The position numbers were made by a program, and so were the translations under genes. From Castor canadensis (Eukaryota > Chordata > Mammalia > Rodentia > Castoridae): DNA of 64,000 nucleotides. The notes below the pieces were generated by a model that did not search any database, was not told where the DNA came from, and saw only the letters and a program-made list of their open reading frames with translations. Every line of letters begins with the position of its first letter. Position 1 is the first letter of the stretch. Shown piece after piece: positions 11,446 through 23,300 of the stretch. The stretch lies in assembly GCF_047511655.1 (NCBI RefSeq), contig NC_133401.1, positions 14,044,001 to 14,108,000 of the forward strand, in the 5' to 3' direction.

Positions 11446-13669
11446 CTAAAAATGTTGGAATCTTTTCCTGATTAACTTCTTGCTTGAGTGCCTGACCTTT
11501 CAATCAGCACATCACCCAGCGTGGAGACCCCCTGAGAACAGCATCTCCTTCCAGGGCACCAGCTATGTCCTTGGGAGAGAAGCCAGCTGAGCCCCTGGAC
11601 TGCTCTGCCAGCTCCTCAAAGCCTACCTTGTCACTGCCATCTTCCTCATTCCCAACTCATCCCATCCACAGAGTAACTCTGCTCCTACAGACCCAGCCCT
11701 GTTCTTCTAGAGACTCATGTCCAGTCCATCCAGTGTCCCTGAAGGTCTCACACTCACCCCCAGGTCACCCTGTGTCAGGGTCACTGTGTGCTGAGGGAAC
11801 TTCCCTTCCTTGAGTGGGTACAGCTCCCATCTCCCATCTCCCATCTGAGCAGTACCAGGGTCATCTCTACTCTGTCTTGGCACCCACTCTTCCTGTTTGG
11901 GGCCTCCCTCATCATCTACTCTGGACACAGCCCAGCTCCTGACAGGCCCCAGATCTGTGCTGATCCTCCACAAGGAGAAGCACTCAGAGAGTAACAGACA
12001 CTAGCACATCCACCATCAAGAACGTCTACTGCTGTGAGCCTGTGGTCTTCCTTGTCATCCTGGCTACTTGGGAGGCTGAGATCAGGAGGGTCATGGTGGA
12101 GGCCAGCCATGGCAAATAGTTAGGGAGACTTTCATCTACAAAGTGACTAGAGCTGAATGGACAGGAGTTGTGCTCAAGCTAGAGAACATGCTTTTCCAGT
12201 GTAAAACACTGGGCTTAAACCCCAGTATTACCAAAAAAAGAAAAAAAAAAGGAGAAAGAGAGAAAAAAATATTCTCCTGAGTCCTCCCCTTCTTATGCCT
12301 GTGACAGGGACAGACACACACACAGCTCTTCTCTCCATCCAGCACCCAAGGTGAATCCCAGCCCAAGTTCCTCCCCAGCCCCGCTGCAGCAGGTCAACGT
12401 CTTTGCTGCTCTTTCTCCAGAAAGGCAGGTTCCAGCCTCTGTTGAAGTAGCCTCTCTCCCAGGCCCGAAGCTCCAATTTAGCCATCTGCCTGCCTCATGG
12501 TCAGATACCTGAGCCACCCCTCCCTCAGGTGCTAATGACTTCCCACCTGCTGCACCCACCCTGCCTAGTCACACCTGTGCCCTGGTCCCAAGATTCCCCT
12601 AAGCATCTGCAGGGATGGTGCTCACAGAGGTGATGGCTCATGGCCATGCCAGATTTAAAGGGAATGAAAAGAAACTTGGGGTGGAATAAACAAGCAGCAG
12701 ATCATGTCCAGCCTCCTTCTTCACTGCTCAAGTGGACTGTGCATGGCTATCAGACAAGGAGATGAAAAGAAACCTCACGACGTCCAGTGAACATTTCCTT
12801 CTCATCGCCTCTTTTACCTGTGGGCAACACCGGACCCACACGGCTACCCAGATGTAAGGCTCCACCATCTGGGCATGGGTAGGTGAACAAACCTCAAACA
12901 CCATCACTTGTAATTCACAAACACTCCACCCTCTGCAATGACGGCGTCCATTGCCACCAAATGTGGGTAGCGCCACTCTCCCTCACAGTCAGGGAAGTGG
13001 AAACACATCCCTCATGCCTTCATCTGAGGAGGTGAAAATAAACAAAATAAATATCAGGATACCTCAGAAGATGGAAGAGCTCCCTGCTGCAGGGCAAGAG
13101 GACTCTGGTTTCGTGTAACCCAAGAGCAGTTCCTGTGCTTCTGAGGAGGTGGGGTTGTGAGGTGTGACAGGTGTCTCTGATATGAAGCTTGGTCCTCTGT
13201 AAGGGAGTCCCCGGTGGGGTTTGAGAGGATCCACGCGTTCCCTGACACAGTGAGGACCAGACGCCCTGGGGATGGAGAGGATAGAGAAGCCCCAGAGGAG
13301 GAGGAGGAGGCTGAGAGCCCCACACCAGTCCTGGTTTCAGGACTGAGAAGTCTGAGGTCATTGTTGTTGGGGAGGCATGGATTACATGAGGACACAAGGA
13401 CACTGATCCTCCCTCTAATCCTACACGTGCTTCAGTCCAGAACAAGGGCTGGGAACATGGTGCTGGATCCCCAGTACTGCAGACACAGTTTGGTCTGGCA
13501 CCGACCTCGGACCTCAGTTTGATGACATCTTCTTGGCACGTCAGAGAATAGTTTGGTGGTGGTCTGTTGAGAATTCCAGATGGAAGCTGACGCATCACTA
13601 CCATTACATGGAAATTTGAAGTGGGATCAAATCCTTACCCAACTCGGCTGTCTGCAGTTTCCTTACTGT

Positions 13670-13686
13670 CCACCAGGGGGCAACAG
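13670..13686 (+). promoter_or_regulatory. CTCF-like motif upstream of unit B
   Basis: CCACCAGGGGGCAACAG fits the CTCF core well. It lies about 620 bp upstream of the unit B start codon. Matching motifs occur at equivalent places upstream of units C (28570), D (36225) and E (45088), all in the same orientation. Confidence 0.6.
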
Positions 13687-14029
13687 CTTCCCCAGCATGG
13701 AGCCTCCCAAAGGGCTACTGACCTCTGTCTAGCAATGCCTGACCAGCCCCAGTCAGGACTCACCCCCAACCCCTGTTCTCCAGCCTCCTCCTATGGCCTC
13801 TGCAAGCTTCATTCTGATGCTGTCACTCTTCAGGCAGTTCCTGTCCCTTCTACCCTTACTCCTTTTCAGGGAAATGTCCACTTGTCTTCAAGTCTCAATC
13901 AACAAGGTCCTATCCAGGGAGCTCTCTTTGATCCCCAGATCTGAACAGGTTCTGCAGCCCCCACACTGTCCCTCCTACCCCTCTTTCAGTCTAATTAACT
14001 CCCTTGGTCCGACTTCTTTTTCATGGTGG

Positions 14030-14289
14030 GGTCTGGGAACTGAAACCTAACCCAAAAAGGGGAAGAGGGACAGAAGTCAGGACTGAGAGGGGAGGGGACA
14101 GAGAGGTATATGGGACACAGCTTGACCGCCAGCCCATGTAACCCTGGGAAGAGCTCTTGCCCTGTGTGGAGGCTCAGCTCAGAGGGTAGAAGGAGAGCAG
14201 AGCTGAGACCCAAAGCAGCCCTGTTTGGGAGCGGGTCTGGACCAGAAGCTCTGCTCCACAGAGGGAGGACGGAAAAGACAGCAGACACC
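14030..14289 (+). promoter_or_regulatory. Unit B proximal promoter / 5' UTR region
   Basis: The segment before the start codon is conserved upstream of units D (about 36590-36852) and E (about 45930-46184). It is GC-moderate with no clear TATA box, as expected of CEACAM promoters. The stretch from about 14230 (CTCTGCTCCACAGAGGGAGG) to GACACCATGG resembles the 5' UTR of human CEACAM genes from memory. The transcription start cannot be fixed from sequence. Confidence 0.5.
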
Positions 14290-14353
14290 ATGGAGACCCC
14301 ATCAGCCCCTCCCAGCAGAATGGGCGACACCTGGCAGGGGCTCCTGCTCTCAG
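14290..14353 (+). CDS. CEACAM: Unit B exon 1 (leader)
   Basis: 64 coding bp: ATG in a good Kozak context (GACACCATGG), encoding METPSAPPSRMG then DTWQGLLLS, and ending in phase 1 before GTAAGG. Length, phase and the SAPP..W..LLL pattern match CEACAM leader exons. Confidence 0.93.
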
Positions 14354-17300
14354 GTAAGGGGATGATTCCTTGGGAGTGAGCAGGAGGAGGGGAGCACAGA
14401 GACTGGATAGGGTCTCCTGTGAAGATAAGATCCTGAGAGAGGACACCGGGCTTCTCTTTGGGGCCTGAAGGAAGAAGACACAAAGAGTGACAATGGCTCA
14501 GCAAAAGGAAGGAGGAAAATCCATTCCAAGTTGATCATCAGGCCCACAATATTTTGAAAATTAATGTGAAAAACTAGGCGAGGGTGTCTCACCAAAAAAA
14601 ATAAGTGCTACATTAAACATGTCCTAGTTTCCAACTGCCAAATTGACACACCCCTGTTCCTGAGGCCCTGGGAACGCAGTTCCTCACCCACAGGAACCTG
14701 AGCCTGCTCCAGGCACTGGGTTACAACAAAGATCAGAGCAGGCCTGGTTCCCACACAGCTCTCCATCTAGTGGCAGGAGAACCATGCAGCAAGGACATCC
14801 AGAAGGTGAGGTCAGGGAGTGACAAGAGCCATAGGGACAGAGCAGGGAGAGGTGAGAAAGTGAAGGTCAAGGGTCTCCAAAAGAGGGGGTTAGGGAAGGC
14901 ATCTCCTAGGGTGCATGAGTGTGAGCAGGGATGTGAGGGCATTGAAGGGTGAGCCATGCAGACACCTGGGAAGGGTGCTTCACACAGAGGAAGTGACAAG
15001 GTTAGGGGCATTGAAGGAATGGAGGTCACGCTGCTGACCAGTACCCTAGGAGACACTCATGCTCCCCCCACACACACAGCAAGCACACGTACTCTGCCAG
15101 ACTGGGGGAGAGACACCTGATCAGGGCCCAATGCAGAGGTCCATCCAATATAGAGGTCGCGATATTGATGGATTTCTCTTCCTCCCTCGTAGTCTCACTT
15201 TTAACCTTCTGGAACCTGCCCACCACTGCCCAACTCACCATTGAATCAGTGCCAGCCAATGCTGTAGAAGGCAGTGACGTTCTTCTACGTGTCCACAACT
15301 TGCCAGAGAACCTTCAAGGTTATTACTGGTACAAAGGGGAAAGTGCCATGGACAACCAGCAAATTGCACTGTATGTGATAGGCACTCAAGAAACTAGGCG
15401 AGGGGATGTGTACAGCGGTAGAGAGACGATATACCCCAATGGATCCCTGCTGTTCCAGAATGTAGCTCAGAAGGACACAGGATTCTACACCCTGCAAACG
15501 TTAACTGTTGAACTTCATGAAGAATGTGCATCTGTGCAGCTCTTCATTTTCAGTGAGTGATTTTCTCTGACCTCTGGGTGCTGGGTGAGGTTAATTCCAC
15601 TTTATATACACAGGTCTGCCTGGCCTGCACGGTGCCTACCTCCTTTCTGCACTGTGTCCTCACATTGAGGTTTGAGTAGACACACCAACTGGACAAAACT
15701 TGAAAAGATGTCCATCCTTCATGTGACACACCGAGAGATATCAGATGGATTAACTCAGCGCCCCAGGGCCTCTCCCCTGTGAAAGACCATAGGAGTCTAA
15801 AAGGGACCCTAAGGCCTCCCTGGATTTTCACAGACAGCTCTGCAAGGGAAGCCCCTGCCCCAGGCCCACATCTCAGGCTGCTATCCTCAGGTCATCCTGG
15901 CTTCCTTCTGGCCAGGGTTGTCATTTGGCCTCCTCTTTGGGCTGACAAGGAGCGGTGATTGCCTGCCTGTCTGAATCTCATAGCTCTGGAAACTGGTCAC
16001 CAGCCAGTGCACTGCCATGAGGGCCACATCTAGGCAAGGGCATCTGGTCCTCTGTCCTGCAACTCAGTGTGACAGCACAAGTGGACAGGTGCCCCAGGCC
16101 ATTAGCCAAAAGCCCTGATGACTTGAGAGCCTCCACAAGAAGGCCAGTGTCCCCAAGGGTAGGAACTGAGGACCAAAGATTCTCCTGGGAGGTCCTTGTT
16201 CCCCAGGGGCTGTGCCTAGGTTTTTCTCTCTTGGAGGCAAATAATAACAGATGTGTTGAAGTGGGTAGTTCTTCTAGGCCAAGTATTGTCCATACTTTGA
16301 GTGTAGACTGTGACTATGGGTATTTTAAGGTTAATTCACAGACAACTTACTAGCCAGAAACCATTTACCATGTGTCCTATGGAAGAGAAATGGAGGCACA
16401 GAAAATACAATTGCTGAATGATGGTCTCACAGAGCAGTGGTGGCAGGTCAGAGGCCCAGGGTGTCTGTGTCCAGCTACAGCCGCCCCCTCCTCCCTGGAG
16501 GCTGCATTAGGGGTCTGGTCCAGAGAGGAGCAGGTGGCTCAGGTGCTTTCATCTCAGAGTTTAGAGGCTTTGAGGAAGCGGAGAGTCTGGGCTGGGGAGG
16601 GAGAGCAATGGACAATTAGTCAGTTTTTACTCTGGACTAAATCAGCTGCTGCCTCAACAGAATGTCAAGGCCTTTCTGCTCAGGCAGCCGAGACACTCCC
16701 TCCCTGGGTGGACATGATGGTGTTTCCTGGCACTCTGGCTGTCACTTCCCCTGGAGGGCAGAGAAGAGAACTTTGTTGTCTCACTCCCCACTGTGCCCTG
16801 CAACCAGGGGAAGCCCAAGGTGTAGTCAACTCTCCACAGTCTTGTGATGCAGGAGGGAAGGAATGAACAGTGAGTGAATGGATGGTTGGTCTAGAACCTC
16901 TTCAGAGGTTAAACCTGCACGCAGAGTCATAGAACTTTTTCTTTTTTTTTCCTTTATTATTGGGCTGGGAAAATCTTAGCTTCTTTTTTTATTGTTGTTT
17001 TTTTTTTTTTGGTGAGATGGGAATTGAACAAGGGCTTCAGGCTTGAAAGCAGGCACTCTACCACTTGAGCCACACTTCTAGTCCCCCTAGAAGTTTCTAT
17101 CCACACCTCCCTTTATAAATCCTGGAGGCTGAGACCCTGGTTCCATCCTCTGAGCATATGCTCCTAAGGTCACCCCTGGAGCCACATCACAGGGTGACCC
17201 TGGAGCTGTTGGCTGGGAAGGGTCTCAGGGTTTTACTAGTTCAACTCAGAGACAGCCAGGAGCTCTAGGTCTGTGGGGTCTTTGAAGTCACTGTAACCCA

Positions 17301-20300
17301 AACTGATCCCTGTCCTTGGTGTTTCTGCCTCCCTGTGTTCCTCTCCACCCTCACAATGCTCCCACTTCATTCCCAGCGGGACTGCCCCTGCTGCCCGGCT
17401 TGCCCTTCCTTACCTTCCCCGACTAATGCTGACCTTCCTGTTCCCTTCCTGCTAAACCCTGGGGCCAGGCCACCCTCCTGGGCACAGGAATCAGTTCAAG
17501 TAGCTGTCCCCTGTGCCTATCACAAGACAATGTCCCCCACTCTGCAGTAGCCTCCACTGGGTCCCTGACTAGCACTGCTTTCTTCCATGACGCTGATATG
17601 TGAAACAGCCCACAACCAAGACAAGCAACATCCCTGTCCACTCTCTGCACTGACTCAACCAGGGGGTCAGAGAGAGGACAGGACTGCACGCCCTAAAGCC
17701 CCAGCCTCCTCCACCCCTCTCACTCTGTCCACCCTGGTTCCACTGTGGCACTCAGGATCCTCCAGTGGTCCTGGGAGCTTCCCCAAGGGGCAGCTGGCCA
17801 GACGGTGCCGTCTGATGGGCTCACTGCATATCTCACACCCACCTGTGTCCCCTAATGACACCATTGTCACAGGTGGGTCCTTTACAAGGTCCAGACGCTC
17901 CACCCACTGATCATTTCAATCAAACTCTGCCTCATTTGGAACAACTTGTAAAACTGTAGATGTGATTCCTGTAGCTAAAAGAAATGGAAGAAAACATTTC
18001 ACACACCTGTTTGGGGTCCTCCTCACTTTACTTGAATCTCCATAGCAACTGGGGACATAGATTTCTTCAAAATTACTCATGTGTTATATAACAATCGATG
18101 AGTTTGGTATGATTCCTCCTTTTATATAGTAGCATACCTCAGACTTCTCCCCTGACCCTTTGTCACCAGGAAGACTCCCATCACAATGTGACCTGCAGGA
18201 CTTCAGAGCTCAGACTAAGACATTGCCATGCTCTACAGAAATAGTCCCTTCAAGAATTGGTTTTAGATCTGGATATTAACACAATTATTGCAATTTTCCC
18301 AGTGTCGCTAATTCCCATCTCAGATGTGTCAGACACGCATGGCCACAAGAGCCTGAAGTGCAGCAAGTTCATTCTCCCTGCCTTCTGCCAGTCTGCTCTT
18401 CTGCACTTGAAAACCTCCACAAGCTTTGCAGGAGAGACACAGGGTCCTTATCTGTCCTCTGCAGAGGGAGAAGGGACACTAAAGCCTAAGGACAAGAAGG
18501 TAGTTTGAGTCTGAGGCCTGACTATCACACTCACGCTTTTCCAGATCATTCTTTGGAATTATTTTTTTCAGGGTGCTTGACTCATGACAATCACCATCAA
18601 ATAATTGAGCGAAATTGTTCAATTTTGTAGCCCCAACCTTCCCACAAAGCCAAATGCTCCATGTCTGCTAAAACACTTGGTCCTCAGGTCAGGCCACATT
18701 GGCTTCTCAGAGTTTAATCACATTGGGAAGTCCATCGGGACCCTTCTCTAGGACAGCCCTGAAAAAGGAGTCTCAGAGGTCACAACCCTGGCTGAGCAGG
18801 GGAGGTCTGTGCAGATGAAAGGACTAGAACCACAGGGAGGCAGCGGGTCCGTGAGGACCAGGAATAATACCCGGGGGCTATGACTCCAGGTCCTGGGCCT
18901 GTCCATGGCCAAGGCCTCTGCTAAGTTCACATGTGAGAATCTCTGTTTTTCTCCACGTAAATTCACATGGTCCCATGTTCTCAGAGTGCTGAGCTCCTCA
19001 GGCATCTTCTGCCTGGTTCTTTAAGAATTAAGATTTGTTGGGAAGAGAGAGAGCGTGACTCTAAAGGAGAGAGGCCTCTGCAGGGATCACAGGTACCACA
19101 CAGAACCATCTTCTCTCTGATATCTGCACAGCCGAGTTACCTAAACCCTTCATCACAAGCACCAACTCCAGCCCCGTGGAGGGAAAGGACTCTGTAGCAT
19201 TAATGTGTGAGCCTGAGACTCCAGACACAACCTACCTGTGGTGGATAAATGGTCACAGAGTTGCAGACAGTGACAGCCTGGAGCTGTCAAAGGACAACAG
19301 GACCCTCACTTTACTCAGAGTCACAAGGAATGACACTGGAAACTATGAGTGTGGAACCAGGAACCCAGTGAGCGCCAACCGAAGTGACCCTGTCACCCTG
19401 AATGTCCTCTGTGAGTAACTCTATTCCTCCATGGCCCTGGCTGCCAGCCCCAATACACAGGGTCAGAGACAACGCCACTCAGTCCCTCTCAGGTCCCAGT
19501 ACACAGTTCCTCATCCCTGGGCACCACACAGGCCATGATATCCTGTCCCAGGCCCGTCCAGGCAGCCCACATTTGTCTAAGGCTGGAGAAGGGGTTGTAC
19601 CTGTCTGGAGAGGCTGTGGTCACCTCCTTTGATGGAGGAACAGGACATGTCTCAGACTCAGCATCAGTGAACAGAGGGGGCAGCTGGGATGTTTTAGTGT
19701 GTGCTGTGCTGAGGATGGAACCCAGGGCGCACTGCCTGTTATGCAAGTGCTCTGTCACTGAGCTACATTACGAGCCCTGGTTGGGATTTAATTTTTTGTT
19801 GGCAGTACTGGGCTTTGAACTCAGGGCCTACACTCGATCCACTCCACCAGCCCTATTTTTGATGTGTTTTGTTGAGATAGGTGCTCACGAACTATTTGCC
19901 TGGGCTGCCTCCTGAGAGCTAGGATTACAGGTGTGAGCCAGAGGCACAGGCATGGTTCAGACTTTCTAAAAACAAGTTTGTGACATCACTCAGGGCTATA
20001 CTTTTGGCTTTCTAAAAAGCAGGATATTCCCTGTGCTGACATTTCACGTGACTTCTTTCCATTTCTTCCAGATGGCCCAGACACCCCCATCACATCCCCT
20101 CCAGAATCACATTTCCGTCCAGGGGACAACCTCAGGCTATTTTGCCACACAGCCTCTAACCCAGCTGCACAGTATTCCTGGCTTTTCAATGGGAGGCCCC
20201 AGTCATCCACACAAGAGCTCTTTATCCCCAATGTCACCGCAAATAATGCCGGATCCTACACCTGCCTCGTCCACAACTCTGCCACTGGTGTCAGTAGGAC

Positions 20301-23300
20301 CACAGTCAAGAATATTCTAGTCCTTGGTAAGTGGATCCCTGGAACATGAGCGCCAAGCTCTGGGGTGGTGCCTGGATTTTCTGGAAGAACAGGAAGAAGT
20401 TCACCCCAGCCTGTGTGCATAGACCCTGGTAAATCCCAGTCCTCCCCGAACTTCAAGCTCCATCCCTGAGTCTCTCTATCATCTTGCTCCTCTCATTTCT
20501 CATGGCTGAACTGGGGTTTCAGCCTGAAATAGTGAGGAGGGGGATCTTCCAGTCCTACAGAGGCTCTAGCTCCAGGATTTCACTACCCTTAGAGGAGAGT
20601 TGAAGGGTCTATAAGGTAATTAGGTTCCATCTGTCACTAACCCATTCCTTCCATCAACTCTCAGTTTCCTTTTACATTCTTCTTCATCTACAACAAATAT
20701 CCAATCTAAGAACATGCTCAGACCTCTTTTCCCCAAATGAGAAAAGGAAATCCCATCAGGTGGGGTGAGCTGCACAAAGCTCTGCCACCTGGTGATGGGC
20801 TGTGCTCTGAATCCATGTGAGGTGGGCTGGGTTGGGTTGGGGTGGAAAAGAACCATAAGAGGCCTGTGGTGAGTCTGAGTAAATTGATCTGGGGTCAGAG
20901 GGAGGTGCATTCCTCCTTACAGATCATCACCTACACAAAGACACCCAACCTTGCAAAGAGTACAGCAATCTAGGGGTCACCTTACACAGCTCACTGTGGA
21001 ACCTAGAACTGGAGGAATGTCTGAGAAAGGAGCCAGGCCCTGGCCCCACTCAACCCCTGAGCCTCAGTTTCCTCATCTGTGAAATTATAACACAAAGCCT
21101 GGCTCTTCAAGTTGTTGTGGGGACATTTATTAGACCAATGGCATTAAAGTCCTCATCACAGGGCCTGCAGGGTCAAGACTCAGGCAATGTGATCGCTGGT
21201 AACACTTCCATGAACTTGGTGTTAGCTGGTGAGTCAGGCAGACCTGGGTGAGCATGTTACTGTATCACTGACCAGTGGGTGACCTGGGTTGTTTATTTAC
21301 ACACATGGTGTCAGATCCTAATCTGCACAATGGAGTGACATCTGCTGCCTCTCACAGGCCAGAAGGATGAGATGAGATGTAGGGAAAGTGACTTCCACTG
21401 GACTGGCCCATAGAGGGCCCCTGACAGCAGAGAGTCACCACCATCTTCATCATTATCACTCCTAAGCCTGTTGCTGACAAGTTAGGACCTGTCCTCTAGA
21501 ACTGTCATAGGAGGGAGAATAAGAAGCAGAGGAAGAGGCACTAACAGGAACGTGACAGAGTGTGGTACACGTTGCAGGAGGGGGAATGTGAGAGTTAGAG
21601 CAAGTTCAGGTTTCAATAGGAAATGAAGCAATGCCGACATCCGCCCAATTGGAGGACATGGAGATGACAATACAATAAAACACTCCCAGACTGTTAGTGA
21701 CACAAATTTTCTGGTTCCTTTCCTGCAAGGTTCCTTGTGGCTCTTCTGGACACAGTTCTTCCCTTTTCTCTTCTCTCTTCAGCAGCAGGAAAGGCTTCAG
21801 GTCTGTCTGTGGGAGTCATGGCAGCCATTGTGACCGGAGTTGTGCTCGGTGTGGTTCTGGTGGTTGCAGTGACCTGTTTCCTGTTCCTCAGAAGGACTGG
21901 CAGGTACTGAGGCCTCTCCCTACTTGACCCCACCTGTGGCTGACCAGGGTGGAGACTTCGGGTTCTGGACCTGGCTCCTGTCCCCCAACCTCCCAGGGAA
22001 GCTTTCTCCTGTTCCAACAGCTCCTCCTCACCAAGCGCTGACCCCAGGCTGCTCCTCAACTCTTCCTCCTCCGTAAATGGCACAATCAGGAACCCAGCCC
22101 GGGCTCTGTCCTGATCCCTCACACAGCAAACCTGCAGCACTGCCTGGGAGTGCTTGCTCAGCACACACTCCTCCCTGTGTATTTTACCCACCACCCAGGG
22201 AGGTGTCACAACCCAGGATCTGAGGAGCAGTCATGGTTGAGGTAATGCAGGGAGAGTGGAGGAGCCTGGACAGGCTTTGTGGGTTCAGCTCCCCCAACGG
22301 CTGCTGTGCTGCCCAGGACTCCTGATAGGTGAGATGGGACTGCCAGGGTGTAGGCACAGCAGCAAGTCCTGAATGTCCTGTGTACTGCCAAGGCAGATGG
22401 AGGGAGAAGACAAAGCCACTGTTACATTGCAGCCCACCTGGCCTGAAGGTCAGGGAGAATCCTGATGCACGTGGCTCCCCCAGGGTCCTGTCCACACAGC
22501 TGCCCCTCTCTCCCTCCCAGGCCTGGACCCTTCCACTAAGTCAACCCCTCAGGTTGCCTACTTTCCTGGGCCCTCAGTCCCTTTCCTGGGTCTCTGGGTC
22601 AGTGTGTACTGGGTCTGCATCTGTGTAAGGGACTTTCTGGTCAGGCTCAGGACAGAAATGGATTCTGAAGGTTTTGCTCAGTTGTCCTCTCCTGGGTCCC
22701 TTGCTCTTACCACAGAAGTGATGGAAAGAAGAGGTGTCCACAGCACACTTAAAATGGGGTCCCTTCTGGTCCCCTGTCTACTCCCAAGCCTGTGACCTCT
22801 CCCTGACCCCTCATTAACAAACCTGAGCTTTTCTAGGGCCAACCATTTACATGACTTCAGAGAGCACTGGCTCCCAGCGTCCACGCCGGGTAAGTGACCT
22901 TTGACCCCACGTGTGACTGGAGCTCCAAAACTATCCACCCTGACAGTCACCTTTTGGGGATCTGAACCTTCCCTGGGGCTTCACAGAGGTCTCAAAAAAC
23001 ACTAGGCACAGTGGACCCTAAACTCCAGATCAGCATAGACACATGGGATCTAGTCATGGTTACCTCCTCAGCCTCAGTTGGTCACTGGGCACTAAAACCT
23101 TGGAGGGTGTTTCCCAAAAAATGTTGTGGGATCAGAGGACCTCCCACAAATTCTCCTAGAGAAAGAGCCCATACCTCCTCACACTCTCCTGCTAACTCCT
23201 GACTGTGCCCTTAGGTCAAGGACCCTTGGACAAATCCACTTCTCTGGTAAGCCTGTCCCCTCCCCCTTCACAAAGGCGTTGCCAGCTGTGCAGGCTAAGG

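Larger units (their letters stand above)
9255..13990. other. A-B spacer: paralogous intergenic block, no gene seen
   Basis: Holds the unit A 3' UTR remnant, then sequence shared with the spacer after unit B (about 24410-28640). It has an internal duplication of roughly 1 kb: a segment near 9950-10150 recurs near 10970-11160. Another segment near 10250-10440 recurs near 12530-12700. SINEs lie at about 11318-11445 and 12038-12245. A CTCF-like motif is at 13670. Short open frames on both strands here have no family motif or splice context. Confidence 0.7.

Noticed and set aside
13020..13604. 194-codon open frame on the minus strand, with a near twin at 27920-28504
   Set aside because: Proline/serine-rich shadow frame in a duplicated spacer, no domain, no splice context. 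The twin is explained by the duplication.
1..20000. Treating A and B as a pure assembly duplication
   Set aside because: Beyond 4316 the two copies differ by many substitutions, indels, an LTR remnant and exon 7 length, so two real units exist. Only the identical 4.3-kb part remains open to doubt.
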